Source of the DNA: Tubiluchus corallicola
Lineage: Eukaryota; Priapulida; Priapulimorpha; Priapulimorphida; Tubiluchidae
Reading direction: 5' to 3'
Assembly (NCBI GenBank): GCA_030141605.1
Contig: JAQGDQ010001200.1
Span: 1-55,814 of the forward strand
DNA: 55,814 bases
This document shows, one piece after another, positions 22,443 to 34,685 of this stretch; the first letter of the stretch is position 1, and every line of letters begins with the position of its first letter. Position numbers and translations under genes: made by a program. A model generated the notes under the pieces. That model made no database searches. It was not told the origin of the DNA and worked only from the letters and a program-made list of their open reading frames with translations.

Positions 22443-25400
22443 GTTTTTCATTTCTTAATTTTTTTCCATGAATTTTGCAAGTTTTTTCTTTACATTTCAC
22501 AATGTCACTTTGATACAGAATGGATACTTCGTAATTTAAGGGGACTTGACAAAGATTTATATCGCTGCAGTATGTGAATTCGTAGGAATAAATGGTAATC
22601 TCAGCCAGCCCTCTGACTTGTATGAAACTTCTTTTCAAAATTATCAACATTAATATTGATTTTCGAGTGTGTAGTCCTAATTTGACGTGAAGACAATGAA
22701 AAGAGATATTGGTTTGCACACCTTTGTATGTTGCGCCAAGTAAAATAGTTGAATCTCGATAATGTTACGCAGCTTTTAGCGAAACTGTGCATCTAGATTA
22801 CACAAGGGCTTAATTAATGTGTTTAGCCTATTTACTTGCATTAAAGTTCGTAGGTCTTTAGAGACAGTTGACGAGATAAAAAAAATTGTTACAATTTTTC
22901 CTTCCATATTTGTTATTGTCAGTTATTATTATTAAATTAAATGCATGAATTTTTATCTGTTTGCATATTAATACATTTTAAAAGAAACAGTTATGCAATA
23001 AAACTTAACATTACTCTTAGTATTTACTTTTTTGCTAATTCGATACTTATTTGGGAACGTATGTTCGGATTATGTAACTCATATTTAACTTGTTTATGTT
23101 ATATATGCAAATTCATAGTTGCATTTGCCCCAAAACTAATGACAATATAATAGTTATAATTTTAAAACTTAAAGTAAAGGAAAAACATCACTTTTTCGGT
23201 AATCATAACATAAATGTATAGATAATTTATTCTGAAACAATCGTTACATTTACACTTATCATGGTATAAAAGCACTAACAGGAAATCCATTAAATACATT
23301 AAAATTGCAGCATACATTATATATAAACAAAACTACTACACTGTCTTACACATTAATACCTTTACGTATTTTAATACGTGACACATGTCGATTGGAAGAG
23401 TCAAGGTAACAAAGGAAACATTCACTAGAAGAGTTGACACCAAACGGATACAGTACAAACTTGTGTACGTAGTACTTCACAAGATTCAACTGTGCTCAAA
23501 TTACATGCGACACATATTAAACAATGTTGCCAGTATCTATTAATGCAGTTTAATTAAATTAAAGAAATAAATGTTCCAAATAACATGTCACATGATGAAC
23601 TAACAGCTACAACAATCACGATTACACAATATAATAAACCGCATTAAATACATAAAATTATACATATTTTCATAAACATTTCATAAAATGTTGTTAACTG
23701 CCACAAGAGCAGCACGTGTTAAACAATGAAAACGTTATTACGTGTAGTAATGGAATAATAACTTGCATCAATAGTTCGCGATAATTTGAATACTTCGGTT
23801 GATATGTACAGTAAATTGTGACATCTTGTTGTAGAAGTTTCCTTACAAGAATGCAAGTAAAATATTCTTCTGTAAAACGTAGAGACACTTGAACTATTAA
23901 CAAAAAAAATCATACAAATTTTTTTCCAGTTTATAAATGGTGCCGTGCGGGTATAACATCCTTACAAGATGATTCATTCATGATTCATAATAAGCTCACA
24001 AATATTAAAATGGTAAAATTCATAATTTTTTAATACAATAAAATAATGTGATACAGCATTTGTTAAAAATTCATTAAACAATTATCGCATCAACTGATTT
24101 TGCAACCGGAAACGGTGAATCAGGACAAGGGTTTTTCTGTTTCACTGCAAGAAGTCAAGTCGCTGCAGCAGAAGACGAAAAATAGCTAAAACACCCCACC
24201 ACCACCCTCTTACTCCCTAGGATGACCTAGCAAGTAGTTTCCAAACAACCTTGGAAAACTCTTCGCTCTGTGCTTATATATAATTTCTAGGGCACCTCAA
24301 ACCTTGCCACATATGGAACTGAACCGTGCCTATTCAAATCATGCAAGCTTCCTAGGTTACAGACAAAGTAACACATGGATCACGCTGATAATTGATAATT
24401 ACTTAAACTTAGAAAACGGAAACACTTTAACAACCATAGCCAGTACACAACCGTATTAATAACAAAGGAGTGAAAGGGCGGACGGATGTCACAAACCGAC
24501 AATAAACTACGTCTAGGAATTTTTAAACACATTTTGGAATGTCCATAAAAACATCAAAAAACACGTTAATCACACAGAGTGGATGGAATGCACACTCGTA
24601 TAAAAATGGATGGAATTCTATATAAATCACATAACGAAGCGATGGAATGTTGCAACAGGAAGATAATAAACGTGAAGCGTGTTAACGAACTTTCTAATGT
24701 TTGTAAAATCGTTTCTGTGTCCGGAGTACTGAAATATTAAAAATACGCCACAAAGCAGAAAATTGTAGGCAAATGTGCATTTCCAATATAAATATTACAT
24801 GAAATCTAGCCGGGTTAACAATACATATGTGTAAAACTACCAGGTTAAGTTAAAACACATTTCGTCTTTATAAAGTTGTATCAATGAATAAGCAGGTGGA
24901 ACTATATAATTAATTACTCGATGCACAAACCTGCACTTTTAAAAGTAAATAAAAATCAGCATATATCTCACATGCACCTAGAAAGGTACTTCTGGCAAAC
25001 ACGAACCACTGTGTATGAAATGTTATCAAATGCTATATAGGCCTGTAACTATATCATGTAATGAGATCTTTTAATAAAGAATTGATTAGGTGCATACAAG
25101 AATGAGGAAGGATTAATGGGATACTAATTAAGATGTCGCTTTTAAAGCTACAGTACCAATTATTTTACCTCACAAAACAGTCAACTATACATGGGATAAG
25201 ACAAATAAAACAACAGCTGCTAGTTCAATGATTTGGTTAACATTAATAAGTTCGAATGCCGAACAAATTATTAACAACTTAGGCCACTGTAAATTAGAAA
25301 CTTGCCTTTCATATTTTTTTACGCACTTCCTGTTTTGCTTCCGCCATGATTTCAAACATGCACTTCACTTTTGAAAACTGTCATAATAAATCTCAAGCTG

Positions 25401-25651
25401 GAACCAAATGAGTTTTAATTGCAGTGAAAAACACCATTTGAACAATAACATTAATCACTGCTTTTGCTGTCAAACGTAGAAAAGAAATCACAAAGTGTTT
25501 CGTCTGCAATCGAAAACTTGAATAACTTAATTATTTATAATCCTAATTTCATTGCAACTTTTGTCACACGATAAACACTGATGCTACTTTAGGAAATTAT
25601 TTCACAGCCACAACAGCTCTTGTCTTTGGCATCTGAGTTCTTGAACACTGA
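22443..25651. other. Convergent intergenic region between PLK4 and the M6 gene
   Basis: Very AT-rich sequence without convincing open frames or repeats. Part of it may be the 3' UTR of the minus-strand M6 transcript ending at the distal last exon. TTTATT at about 23226 (AATAAA on the minus strand) is one of several possible end signals. Confidence 0.4.
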
Positions 25652-25780
25652 TCAGAATCTGCTTTTGCTGACAGTACCTAATTCCTCTTCCTCCATGTAA
25701 CGTGCTGCCTCCCACTCCGCCAACTTCTCGCTGTCTTTAACGTGTGCATAATTTGCTGCCAGGCATATCAAATAATGAAC
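25652..25780 (-). CDS. Distal alternative last coding exon of the M6 gene
   Basis: The acceptor TTTTATCCAG precedes a 42-codon exon starting VHYLICLAANYAHVKDSEK and ending GTVSKSRF, stop TGA at 25652-25654. It supplies the end of span 4 and the cytosolic tail. It aligns residue by residue with the exon at 27668-27793 and is closer to vertebrate M6 at its start (MVHYLMVLSANWAYVKD). Both follow the exon ending VLMSL in phase 0. Confidence 0.85.
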   Translation of the reverse strand, partial: VHYLICLAANYAHVKDSEKLAEWEAARYMEEEELGTVSKSRF

Positions 25781-28700
25781 CTGGATAAAAAATCATCCGC
25801 ATCTTGTGCTAATTAATAGAGTAAACAACGCAACCCACACAGAAACAAAAAACAAACAAACATTAAGAGACATGCATGCTTGAGTGCCATGCAATCTAGA
25901 AATTTAGATACAGTTGTGCATAAAAAAGAAAAATCTGTGCTAAATGGACGTGCAAAATTATCCAATGAGGTTTGTCGTTTGTACGGCAATGTACTCCAAA
26001 GGGTTCTAAGGCTTAAATTACACGGTATTAAACTCATTTCTGTCATGGTTAGTTCAACAAGTAACTGCATATTCTAGTGCATATGCACTTGAAAACGCAT
26101 TTACATCACAATTGCTACAAAATAGTAAGCATACAGTTTCAAAGTAAGTCAGCTTCTTAAAAGTACAGCTCCTTCACTGAGGTCTCTTAACCCTTTCATA
26201 CCCGTTGTATCCCACGGGATACGAGAATATTCTCTGCCTTTAAAATTAATAAAATTTTAAAACTGAGAGTTATTTGATCTTTTAATAATTATTTTGATTT
26301 AAGCCAATAACAATAGACTAAAAATAGTTATAAAATGGCAAACTAAAAAATCTACATAGCACAAAAAACTGTGTAAGGTACAGTACTTTAGAGATGTCTT
26401 TGCACAGATCAGCATAGCATGCATACTAAATGTCTTAAATACTTTAAAATGTATCCTGTGGGATACAGGCTATATTTAGCACACGGGCACAGGTAGAAAA
26501 AAATAATTTGGGACTGAAAGGGTTAAATAACTTCGTTTACAAGTTAAATGTGTACAAGTTAAAAGTTTACAAGTTAAAAATAATACTAAAAATTCACAAT
26601 ATTACTTGATAAACAACAAAATGCTCATTTAGAAGTTTATCAAATAAAAAATGCTCATGCAAAAGTACAATGCCACAATTTACAAGCATCTACACACATA
26701 TTTTACAGATTGACCATCGGAAATAATCATGTTCGGACATTAGGCTATTGTATAAAATTCACAATTGTATGTCAGCATTGACGAAAATTATATATAAACA
26801 ATTTAAAATTAAATATGAATTAAACAAAAAAAGTCCTACAGTGCAACAAATACATAGAAATATGAAAACACCTATACACGATTATCTAGCACATTAACCA
26901 TTAATATAAAACACAAATAGTAGTATCAACATCGCCATATAACAGCAGAAAAAACAGCCCTGTTGTATTATAGCACCGTTGCTTCTGCACTTAAAAAAAG
27001 TTGTTTATTATTTGCCACAACTACTAAGACTTTGTAAACAAAATATTTCTCCTAAATTTATGTTACAAGTCACAAGGCATACTAAGATATACAGTCACTA
27101 CACGTACTAAGTGTTTTAGACAGTAATTTTCCACAAAAGAGCTTTCCTACAATGTGGATGATTGTAATTAATGTGCTCAGCTGAAAACACATCCATAATG
27201 TTTTATACAAAAGCATCACAATTCTACAATAAATGCCCGAAGAACAAAAGCAGGAAGGAGACAGCAGCAAGTTAGACTGGCAGATAATAGGGGAGCAAGG
27301 GGAGCAACCGCTCCACCGGGTATGTTTTTCACAATTGACGCCTTTTCAACAATTTTGAAAACTCACTATAAAACTTTTTATTGTGTTTTAATTTTAAATA
27401 CAACATAACAACTTTATGTACTTCCTTTAAAACTGCATCTTCCCCGTGTCTTGATTTTAAACACAAAATTAAAATGCATAATCAATGCATTAAAAAATGT
27501 TTGTGTATGTATCTCGGCGCCTTTTTATGTGCTTCTCCCCCCCCCTAACTTTCGAACCTGGCTATCCCCCTGTTTAGACTATTATAATGGCTTTAACCCC
27601 TTCACGACTTGTAACATTATACTAACATACAGTGTACAACAATGGAGACAATGGCCACAAAGTAAACTCAATCGACATTTGACACCGCTCGCATCTCGCT
27701 CGCCTCGATGTAGCGGAGCTCCTCAAACTCCCGAGCCTTCTCCACCTCCTTGACGCGTGTATAGTTAGTCGCCAAACACACAAGGTATGTAATCTAGAAG
27801 AGGTGCATAATATACTATGACAAAGGTGCAAGAAAGTGCAGCATAACTGTGGAACAGGTGCAAAAGAGAAGCGAGATAAAAACAAGTGCAGCTACGATCG
27901 ACCAACAACTGATAGATGAACACAGTCGATTTTGCATGCAGAAACATATAACACTATTATTTACCAACTTATGTAAACAAGTTTAATTACCGGCTAAAGG
28001 AAAACCGGATAGTTTTTCACATTCTACCCCATTTTGAAGTACAGTAGATAGCATACATTTTAACACCTTTAGTAATGCTAGAGTATTTCTGATAATTAAA
28101 TGATAGTTTAAAAAATTTAATAAACAGCGGGTGAGTCCAGCTAGTTATGACATTGCAAATGAATATAATTTTCAACAGCACAAACATTCCCTGTTGCGTG
28201 TGTTTGCAAAAGCAGAAACTGAAGTACTACTGTACAACATTTAGCGTGAAATACAAAAAACTCAAGGTTACTTAACGCAAATTTCAAGGTTACCGCTGCA
28301 CTCTCACACAAGTTCTCGAACGTGTGCATTACGTCACAACTAAGCACTTCTGAACAGAGAGGTGCAGCACCTGTTTTTGTGCAGTGTGTTTCAGAGATGC
28401 AAGCGCTTGTGCCCATCTAACCAGCGAAAGGCGAAATTCATGCAATAGCGAAGAACTAATCAGACAAATGCGAAATTATGCATTCTTCAAAAGTAGTAAG
28501 TTCCCTTTCAGTACTGTACAGTGTAAATTGTTTTGAGCTATAGCTTAAGATTAGGTCCGGTTTTCCTTTAACAAAATACTGGATGCTGGGTTAATTACAT
28601 TACATTGTCTACATAATCTAAAAAACGTTTAATTGCGAAGGTTTGCAGAACGAATGTGGATTAATCATTATCATGCATTGTAAATTGAAGCTCTAAAGTG

Positions 28701-31700
28701 TAAGTAAATAAGACATGGTGTCTCTACAGGTATACACTTCACACTAATTGTCACCACTAATTTGCTATCAAACAAAATCAAAAATGATCTAAAATCGCTA
28801 TTAAACATCTTTGAACTATTATGACTGGTTTTATTTTCTTTATAGAATACTGAACGCTTACGCGCGAAGTTAACTTTCTCCTTTGCTAATTTAATTACAA
28901 GAGATAAGCTTTATTAATTTTTAAGATACGCGCAGAACGTAACTGTTTAAACAAGTCATGAGTAGTTTGCAGGTAAATAAAGCAAGTGTTGCCATGGAAA
29001 TGTGACATGCTAGAATTCAAATATCGTTTCTTATAACACAGTAGCTTATGAAAAATCTGCATACTCACCAAGCTCATCAAAACAACAGCTGCTGATATGT
29101 ATGCAACAATGTACAGTGGGTAAAGTTCGTTGGTCTGAAATAACAAATGTAAATTACCAAAGGATTTGGTACAATAAATCAAGAATGGCCAGTGATTTCT
29201 TCGCAACAGGTTGTAACATTTATAGCCGTTTCACTCAGATGTAACTAATTAACATGAAAACCAGCTAATTGCAACGTTAAGCCAAAGTTTTCTAGGCAAT
29301 GACCTTTAGATGACTTTTGACCCTATCATCATCCCGGACCAAATTACAATAAAAAAGTAAATTTGGTAAGTAATATTTGTGTGCTTGCATACCAAAACCG
29401 TGCATAAGTCGGCATACCGTATATACTCGCATATAAGCCGAATTTAGAACTATAAAATACAATACTGAAATCAGGGGTCGGCTTATATGCGCATGAAACA
29501 AAATGAACACAAGGACAGACACTAATGCCAATTTTCCAGCCACACATTTTCATCGCTATCTGACTCTTTATTTGGTTGTGTGTCACCCAATGTATAATTT
29601 CTTCTAGTATGTAACATAAAAGTAAGCATTTTACATCTTTATAGTAAAAAATTTCTATGAACCAAAAATACCCAATTAACAAAATGTGACAAAAAGGGAT
29701 CAATTTTGTTGATTGGGTATGGAGTAAAATTAGACAAGTTGATGGTCGGCTTATATACGGGTTTTTGCAAAAACTGGCCATTTTAAAGCACTTTTAGGGG
29801 GTCGGCTTATATGCGATGTAGGCTTATATGCGAGTATATACGGTAGTTAAAATTACATTATGTAGAATGTACAAAAATTTGGTCAAATGTCAATTTTTTG
29901 TTTTTTTTTTATAAAAATAAATGCTAAATATATTGGACTTTTATATTCTGACATCAAATTGTTCAAAAAATACTAAAAATCCAATTTTATAACACTGTAC
30001 CCATTTAGTGTTAAAAACATGTTTTGCAATTGTAAAAAACTTGTATTTTCAAACTCCAATAGTAGCTCGTGGAAGCATTCATTTCGCTTCGAGTTTTTGC
30101 TGTTGCCAAGCCCAGAATTTCGTCAGGAAGAGCCATCTACTGGATTTAAACATAACTTAACTGTGCGCTTGCAAAGTCCTTAGCAACCAATATTTGTGCA
30201 GTTGCTAAGTGTTTTGCAGAAATGCGACAAAAAACAATGGCTGACTTTAACAGTGATTTTCTCAAGATTGTGTTTTTCAGTGTACAACCTGCACCTCAAC
30301 TTCAACGTAGATTATCTCAGCTTAGAAATAACATAGAGCGATGAGCTTGGTATCACAATGATCCTAATGAAATGGAGATTCAGCATATGTGAACAACTAG
30401 AAAAGCTTAATTGCCGACTTATGGACGAATTTATTATGCAAACACACACATATATATTTCTTTTTTTGTAAAAAAACCATCACGTGCTACTGGCAAACTT
30501 GTAACAATGAAAAAATACACAAATGTAAAGAGTTTACCTTTTTACAGAAGTTTTTAAGACTGTTGTTGCAAAGTGGTGCAATCATATTCAATTCAGGAAA
30601 GAGAAAATCTGTAATAAAACAAACAGTTTGCTGAATCAAAACAATGTAGCTACAGAACAATGGTTTTACGCCTATAAACATACAAGTAGATGTAAAATAG
30701 TAGCCATAATTTTCTATTTGTAACTGCATACTGTCGAAGAATCATATGTGTTTTGTAAATTGAATTTATGCGAATATCATGCTTATGATAAATCAAATTA
30801 TTTTGTAGTTGGACATTGTCTTATTTGAATACACTAGTGGTGATTAAGTAACCAATATGCTATATGAATCATTATAAAGACGAAATTGACAAAATGTTGT
30901 TTGACAAATGAATGAGACAAGCAAACACAAATAACATGTTCTACAGTTATTCACAGTTCCAGCGATTGATGATCGTGAAAAGGTCAAAGGTTAAGTGTAC
31001 TAGACAACGCATTTGTGTAAACTTGACAATGCCTCGCAGCGCATGGTTTGTAATAGCAGTTTTAACAGCTAGCTAGAACCTTACCTAGTTCATTTTTTCT
31101 TGTTCCCAAGCAAGACCCTGCTAGTAAATCACTCTATACACAGACTAATGCATAATTAAGTAAATTACACGTAAAACAACTGACGTTACTGAACTGACAT
31201 GGCAGGCAGTCTTGCTTTACCCACATGTCACGTGACAGTTGTAGTTAAGACGCGTGGCAGTGGTCCACTTAACCTTTGACCTTAACACTTAACTTATTAA
31301 GCAAATAGTATTTGCACAATTTTTAGCATTTAATTCTGACGGCTAAAGTAGGTGATACTTCATAAAATATAAAATTTCTACATACCCCAGGCACTCAAAT
31401 CAAGGCAATTGTGCAGCTCGCCTTCGTTGTTCAACGCTTCTTGCCGACAGTAACCCCACAAGATAAGCATCATCACCATCCCAATACAAAGCAATGAAGC
31501 AACGACAATCCAGACAAATGATACAAGATATGTGAAGACAAGAAACTGAAATAAGTAAATTAGACACATTAAACATTATAAGTAAACACATTAATGAAAA
31601 GTATCAATCAGCAAATTTTATAGAACATTTCAAAACATTTGTAAAATCACTTTTTAGTTTTGTCAACTGACAACAACACTACTTTTTTGAAAAGTTCAAG

Positions 31701-34685
31701 TTAGAAAAAACTTGAAAAATGAAACGGCTTGAAACAACAGTTAAGTTACCACTGAATCACACACAGACCTCGTGTTCATTAGCATATCCCAAACGTAATT
31801 TTAATGTTTAACTTTGAAATAATATAAATTATTTTTACCAAACTTGTGCATTTAAGTAATTTTTTGTCTAACTTTTACAAAAATCAATTGTAATAACACC
31901 ACATGCTTTAACTTCTTAACAGAAGTTTGGTCATCATTTGGTAATACGAGTTGCCAGTGAAAAAGTTCAAATTATCAAGTTTTTACATATGTACTACATA
32001 ACTCTGTACACAGCAAAATTACACGGCATAAAATTGAGGAGCAAGTTTTTCTAAACTGCAAGTGAAAATGCAATGATCTTATTCTTTAATGCTGTAACCA
32101 TTAACACCCAAAGCAAAAACTGTTTAAGCTGCAAATTAATCATCTCAAATTTTGTAAAGCATCAAAGTGCAGATTTTCTCCACTAAGGATTGGTCTTGAC
32201 ATTCTATTTGTGACCAAAAGATTCTAGTCAAGCCAAGAATACAGAACAAATGACCAATGTTACTTTGCTTTAGAATTTTATAGTAGCAAAACCACTATAC
32301 TGTAAGTTTGCAGATTTATTCGTTGGACATAACATTAAACTAATCAACTAATTAATAGCAGACTTATTTACACAGTTCAATAAATGACACTCATTAGCAA
32401 GGCTACCGTAGTTAATGCAGATGGTTGTGGCAGTATCAGAACCCAGCTCACTCTTCAAGGATAATCCACTAAGACAGACACAAACCAACAGAGATGTCTT
32501 AGGAGCAAATGTTTTAATTCATATATATATTCTCCCTATGTACTTTAATTCATATACATGCAGTGAATGATGTAATACAACCGCAGACACAGCGTTCCAG
32601 ACAGTACTCAGTTTATTTACTAACCAGATTTGACTTTGCTTAACTTGAGTCGCTACGTGCACACTGTGACTACTCAACTGTTCTTCTTGACCGATGGTAA
32701 TGATGTTAATAAAATATACGGTTCTTTGTTGCAAGTGCAAGAAAATGTACAAATGATAGGAAAGTGACGAAATGACGCATTTATTCAATACAGTTTGGAC
32801 TTTTTTGTACTTTTGTTTGAAGAAAGTTGTTGTGTGGATTAGACCTTATACAAGCAAGTGATCATCCAGTCAATTCTATTAATGATTGGATGAAATAATT
32901 TCAAATTTGCTGCATACGCACAGCAAACATATTGGTAACTACTTAAACTAGTACTTTCAAAAGGCAATCACGCTTGAGATTCCTTTGCTTGTGGCATCAT
33001 TTCCGAATACTGAAGTTCCGGTTGTAAAATTCCAACCAAGAAGAAATATGTGAATTATTAGTTTATGATGTGCTTCACATCAATTATGAGTGAAAGAGAC
33101 AAAAACACCAACCAACCGCACACACGTGTTTTGACTGCTAAATCATTCAGATTAGAAGATAAATTATTAATCATAAACCATCAAATTATTTCTGAAGATG
33201 TCATCTCATTTATCATTCACAATTTTCCATACTAATCAAAGACTTGTACGAATGAACGAGCACTGGCGCTATTTGTCAAAATAATTTTATGGACTGTAAA
33301 CACTTACGAAGCCCAGACAGATGCGCCCACCGACACGGGAACTATTCCCGCTGTAAACTTTCTCCCGTGTGGCGCCAGTCGACAGGAAGCCCAGAATAAG
33401 TAGAAAAATTGCAATTAATCCAGTAGATGCTCCAAAAACCAACAAGACTATTTTGACTGTGTCGACCCTAAAAATAGACAGTTTATTTTTATTGAACAAT
33501 TTAGCAATATTAAATTTCATAAACATAAACAACCCGCTATGTGGTAAATTTTATTTGTTGATCAAAACAAAAAAATTAAAAAATCAATAAATGATACATG
33601 TAACAATGCAGCTTTGATTATAATATCCAAATGTACTACACCTTCATATCCTAAAGTCAGGTATGTACCTATAAGATTTTTTTAATTAATTTATTTGTTT
33701 ATTTTGTTTGTTAATTTAATTATTTACCTTTGCCAAAACTATAACAAATAGACTCAAAAAACATCTTCAAAACTGAATTTATTTTTTCCAGGCTACGCGA
33801 GTCTATTATATTATTTGAGGACAATAAACACAGACAAGTACAGCTTAATGCATGCCTACAACAAATATTCAATATGAAGTCTTACATACCAGCTAATACG
33901 AGCCTGAAAATGCTGGAAGGTGAGGTCATTAGTTCCCTCAATAGATGTATACATTGTGCCCAGAAATACAGCCAAGCCGATGATACACATGATCGTCGCA
34001 ATGAGAGAAGCAAACGGTGTTCGAGCGATGCAGCCACCTGTAAAATGAGTGCATTTATACAATCTGTACAATCATTCTTCATCATACAACACATTAAAAT
34101 TGAATCGAACATTATAACCTTCCAAAATTGATTCACAATTATTTACTTGATACTATAATAATATCGAGATTATGCCGAGTGATTAGGCACAAATGGCTTG
34201 TGGGTGCCTGGGATCGATACTTGAGCCGGGAGGTTTCATGCACCACACTGATCCCGTATGTTTACCTTGCAGGAGGACATAAACATTTCCGAATGTGGCT
34301 AAGACAGCTCTTCCACTTTAAAGGAAAACAGGACGATTGATTAGAGTCAATTTCATTTTAATTAACTGCCCAAAATGTACATTTTCTTGCCTATAAAAGT
34401 TAGCAATTGTTTCTAATATTTGAATAATTACCTTGAAAACTGAACACAACTATCGCTTACATCACAAACTAACCACAGTTTGTGCAATGGTAGGCATCTT
34501 CCCTGCGCGTCAAAGCATGTTTGCGTAAGTGAAGATTGCTATAAGATACTGATGTGATGACATGAAAATGAGCTGTATATCACACTGACATCACAGATGA
34601 ACACTGCAGTTCATGATCATGCTAATCACGGTACCGCACCTATTTGTCGGCCACGCAAACGTGACAAAAAGGCGCCATTGTCCAT
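25652..34685 (-). CDS. PLP/M6-family tetraspan proteolipid (GPM6-like)
   Basis: Homologue of myelin proteolipid protein and neuronal glycoprotein M6. Minus-strand exons in transcript order: 34640-34685, 33890-34037, 33308-33467, 31386-31545, 30538-30608, 29069-29134, then 27668-27793 or 25652-25780 as last exon. Phases all fit and give 258 residues (259 with the distal exon); human GPM6A is 278. Four membrane spans are visible: after RTPFASLIATI, in VKIVLLVFGAST..LGF, in FLVFTYLVSFVW, and in LYIVAYISAAVVLMSL. RTPFASLIATI matches the family signature at the first span. The second extracellular loop keeps four Cys (WGYC, HNC, APLC, NFC), which form two disulfides in vertebrate PLP. The first coding exon (MDNGAFLSRLRGRQIG) was chosen on phase and position and is the weakest part. 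Confidence 0.88.
26191..26522. mobile_element. piggyBac-like MITE with TTAA duplication, copy 1 (332 bp)
   Basis: Bounded by TTAA at 26187-26190 and 26523-26526. The ends are CCCTTTCATACCCG and GGGACTGAAAGGG. It contains the word GTATCCC(A/G)(C/T)GGGATAC twice, once partly. It lies between the two alternative last exons of the M6 gene and is related to the longer copy at 48712-49170. Confidence 0.88.
27377..27382 (-). terminator. Candidate polyadenylation signal for the proximal M6 isoform
   Basis: TTTATT on the plus strand (AATAAA on the minus), about 290 nt after the proximal stop codon. If used, it would let the proximal exon end its own transcript. Confidence 0.35.
27668..27793 (-). CDS. 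Proximal alternative last coding exon of the M6 gene
   Basis: An acceptor ending TTCTAG is followed by 41 codons starting ITYLVCLATNYTRVKEVEK and ending MRAVSNVD, then TGA at 27668-27670. Like its distal twin it completes span 4 and gives a charged tail. The tails differ in their last 20 residues, so the isoforms would carry different cytosolic ends. Confidence 0.85.
   Translation of the reverse strand: MTYLVCLATNYTRVKEVEKAREFEELRYIEASEMRAVSNVD
27995..28570. mobile_element. MITE copy A of the TAAAGGAAAACC family, 576 bp
   Basis: Perfect 15-bp inverted ends, TAAAGGAAAACCGGA at 27995-28009 and its complement at 28556-28570. TA could be the target duplication. No coding capacity. It is related over its length to the copies at 14726-15130 and 50630-52082. 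It lies in the M6 intron just upstream of the proximal last exon. Confidence 0.88.
29417..29843. mobile_element. MITE with CCGTATATACTCGC ends and TA duplication
   Basis: TA flanks both sides (29415-29416 and 29844-29845). The ends CCGTATATACTCGCATATAA and its inverted copy match exactly over the outer 23 bp. GTCGGCTTATAT words recur near the right end. It lies in the M6 intron between 29135 and 30537. The look is that of a Tc1/mariner-type non-autonomous element. Confidence 0.88.
30948..31283. repeat. Dispersed repeat (copy 1) with internal AAGGTCAAAGGTTAAGTG palindrome
   Basis: AAGGTCAAAGGTTAAGTG at 30980-30997 has a perfect inverted partner at 31266-31283. A diverged copy of the whole segment lies inverted at about 43150-43480 upstream of SMYD4, and the similarity extends past the palindrome arm to 30948 (TTCACAGTTCCAGC). 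It also contains GTCACGTGAC at 31227-31236. It lies in the M6 intron. It may be a MITE or a mobile regulatory segment. Confidence 0.7.
34170..34340 (+). mobile_element. Possible tRNA-derived SINE
   Basis: GCCGAGTGATTAGGC resembles a tRNA Leu/Ser-type A box, and GGGATCGATACTTG about 35 bases on resembles a B box. A non-tRNA body with GTATGTTTACCTTGC follows. There is no good cloverleaf, so it is not a working tRNA gene. It lies in M6 intron 1. Confidence 0.4.
34640..34685 (-). CDS. Candidate first coding exon of the M6 gene
   Basis: ATG (34683-34685) opens 15 codons plus one base before a GTGCGG donor, phase 1. That base (G) completes a Gly with the next exon, giving RGRQIG-GCIARTPFAS, much like the Cys/Gly-rich lead before span 1 in M6 proteins. 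The donor is not strong and another first exon is possible. The exon lies between two inverted copies of a TAAAGGAAAAC-like end (34319 and 34862). Confidence 0.5.

Noticed and set aside
27535-27575. hAT-type end (minus-strand CAGGGGGATAGCCAGG)
   Set aside because: Short and degenerate, with no partner end found, so not called as an element.
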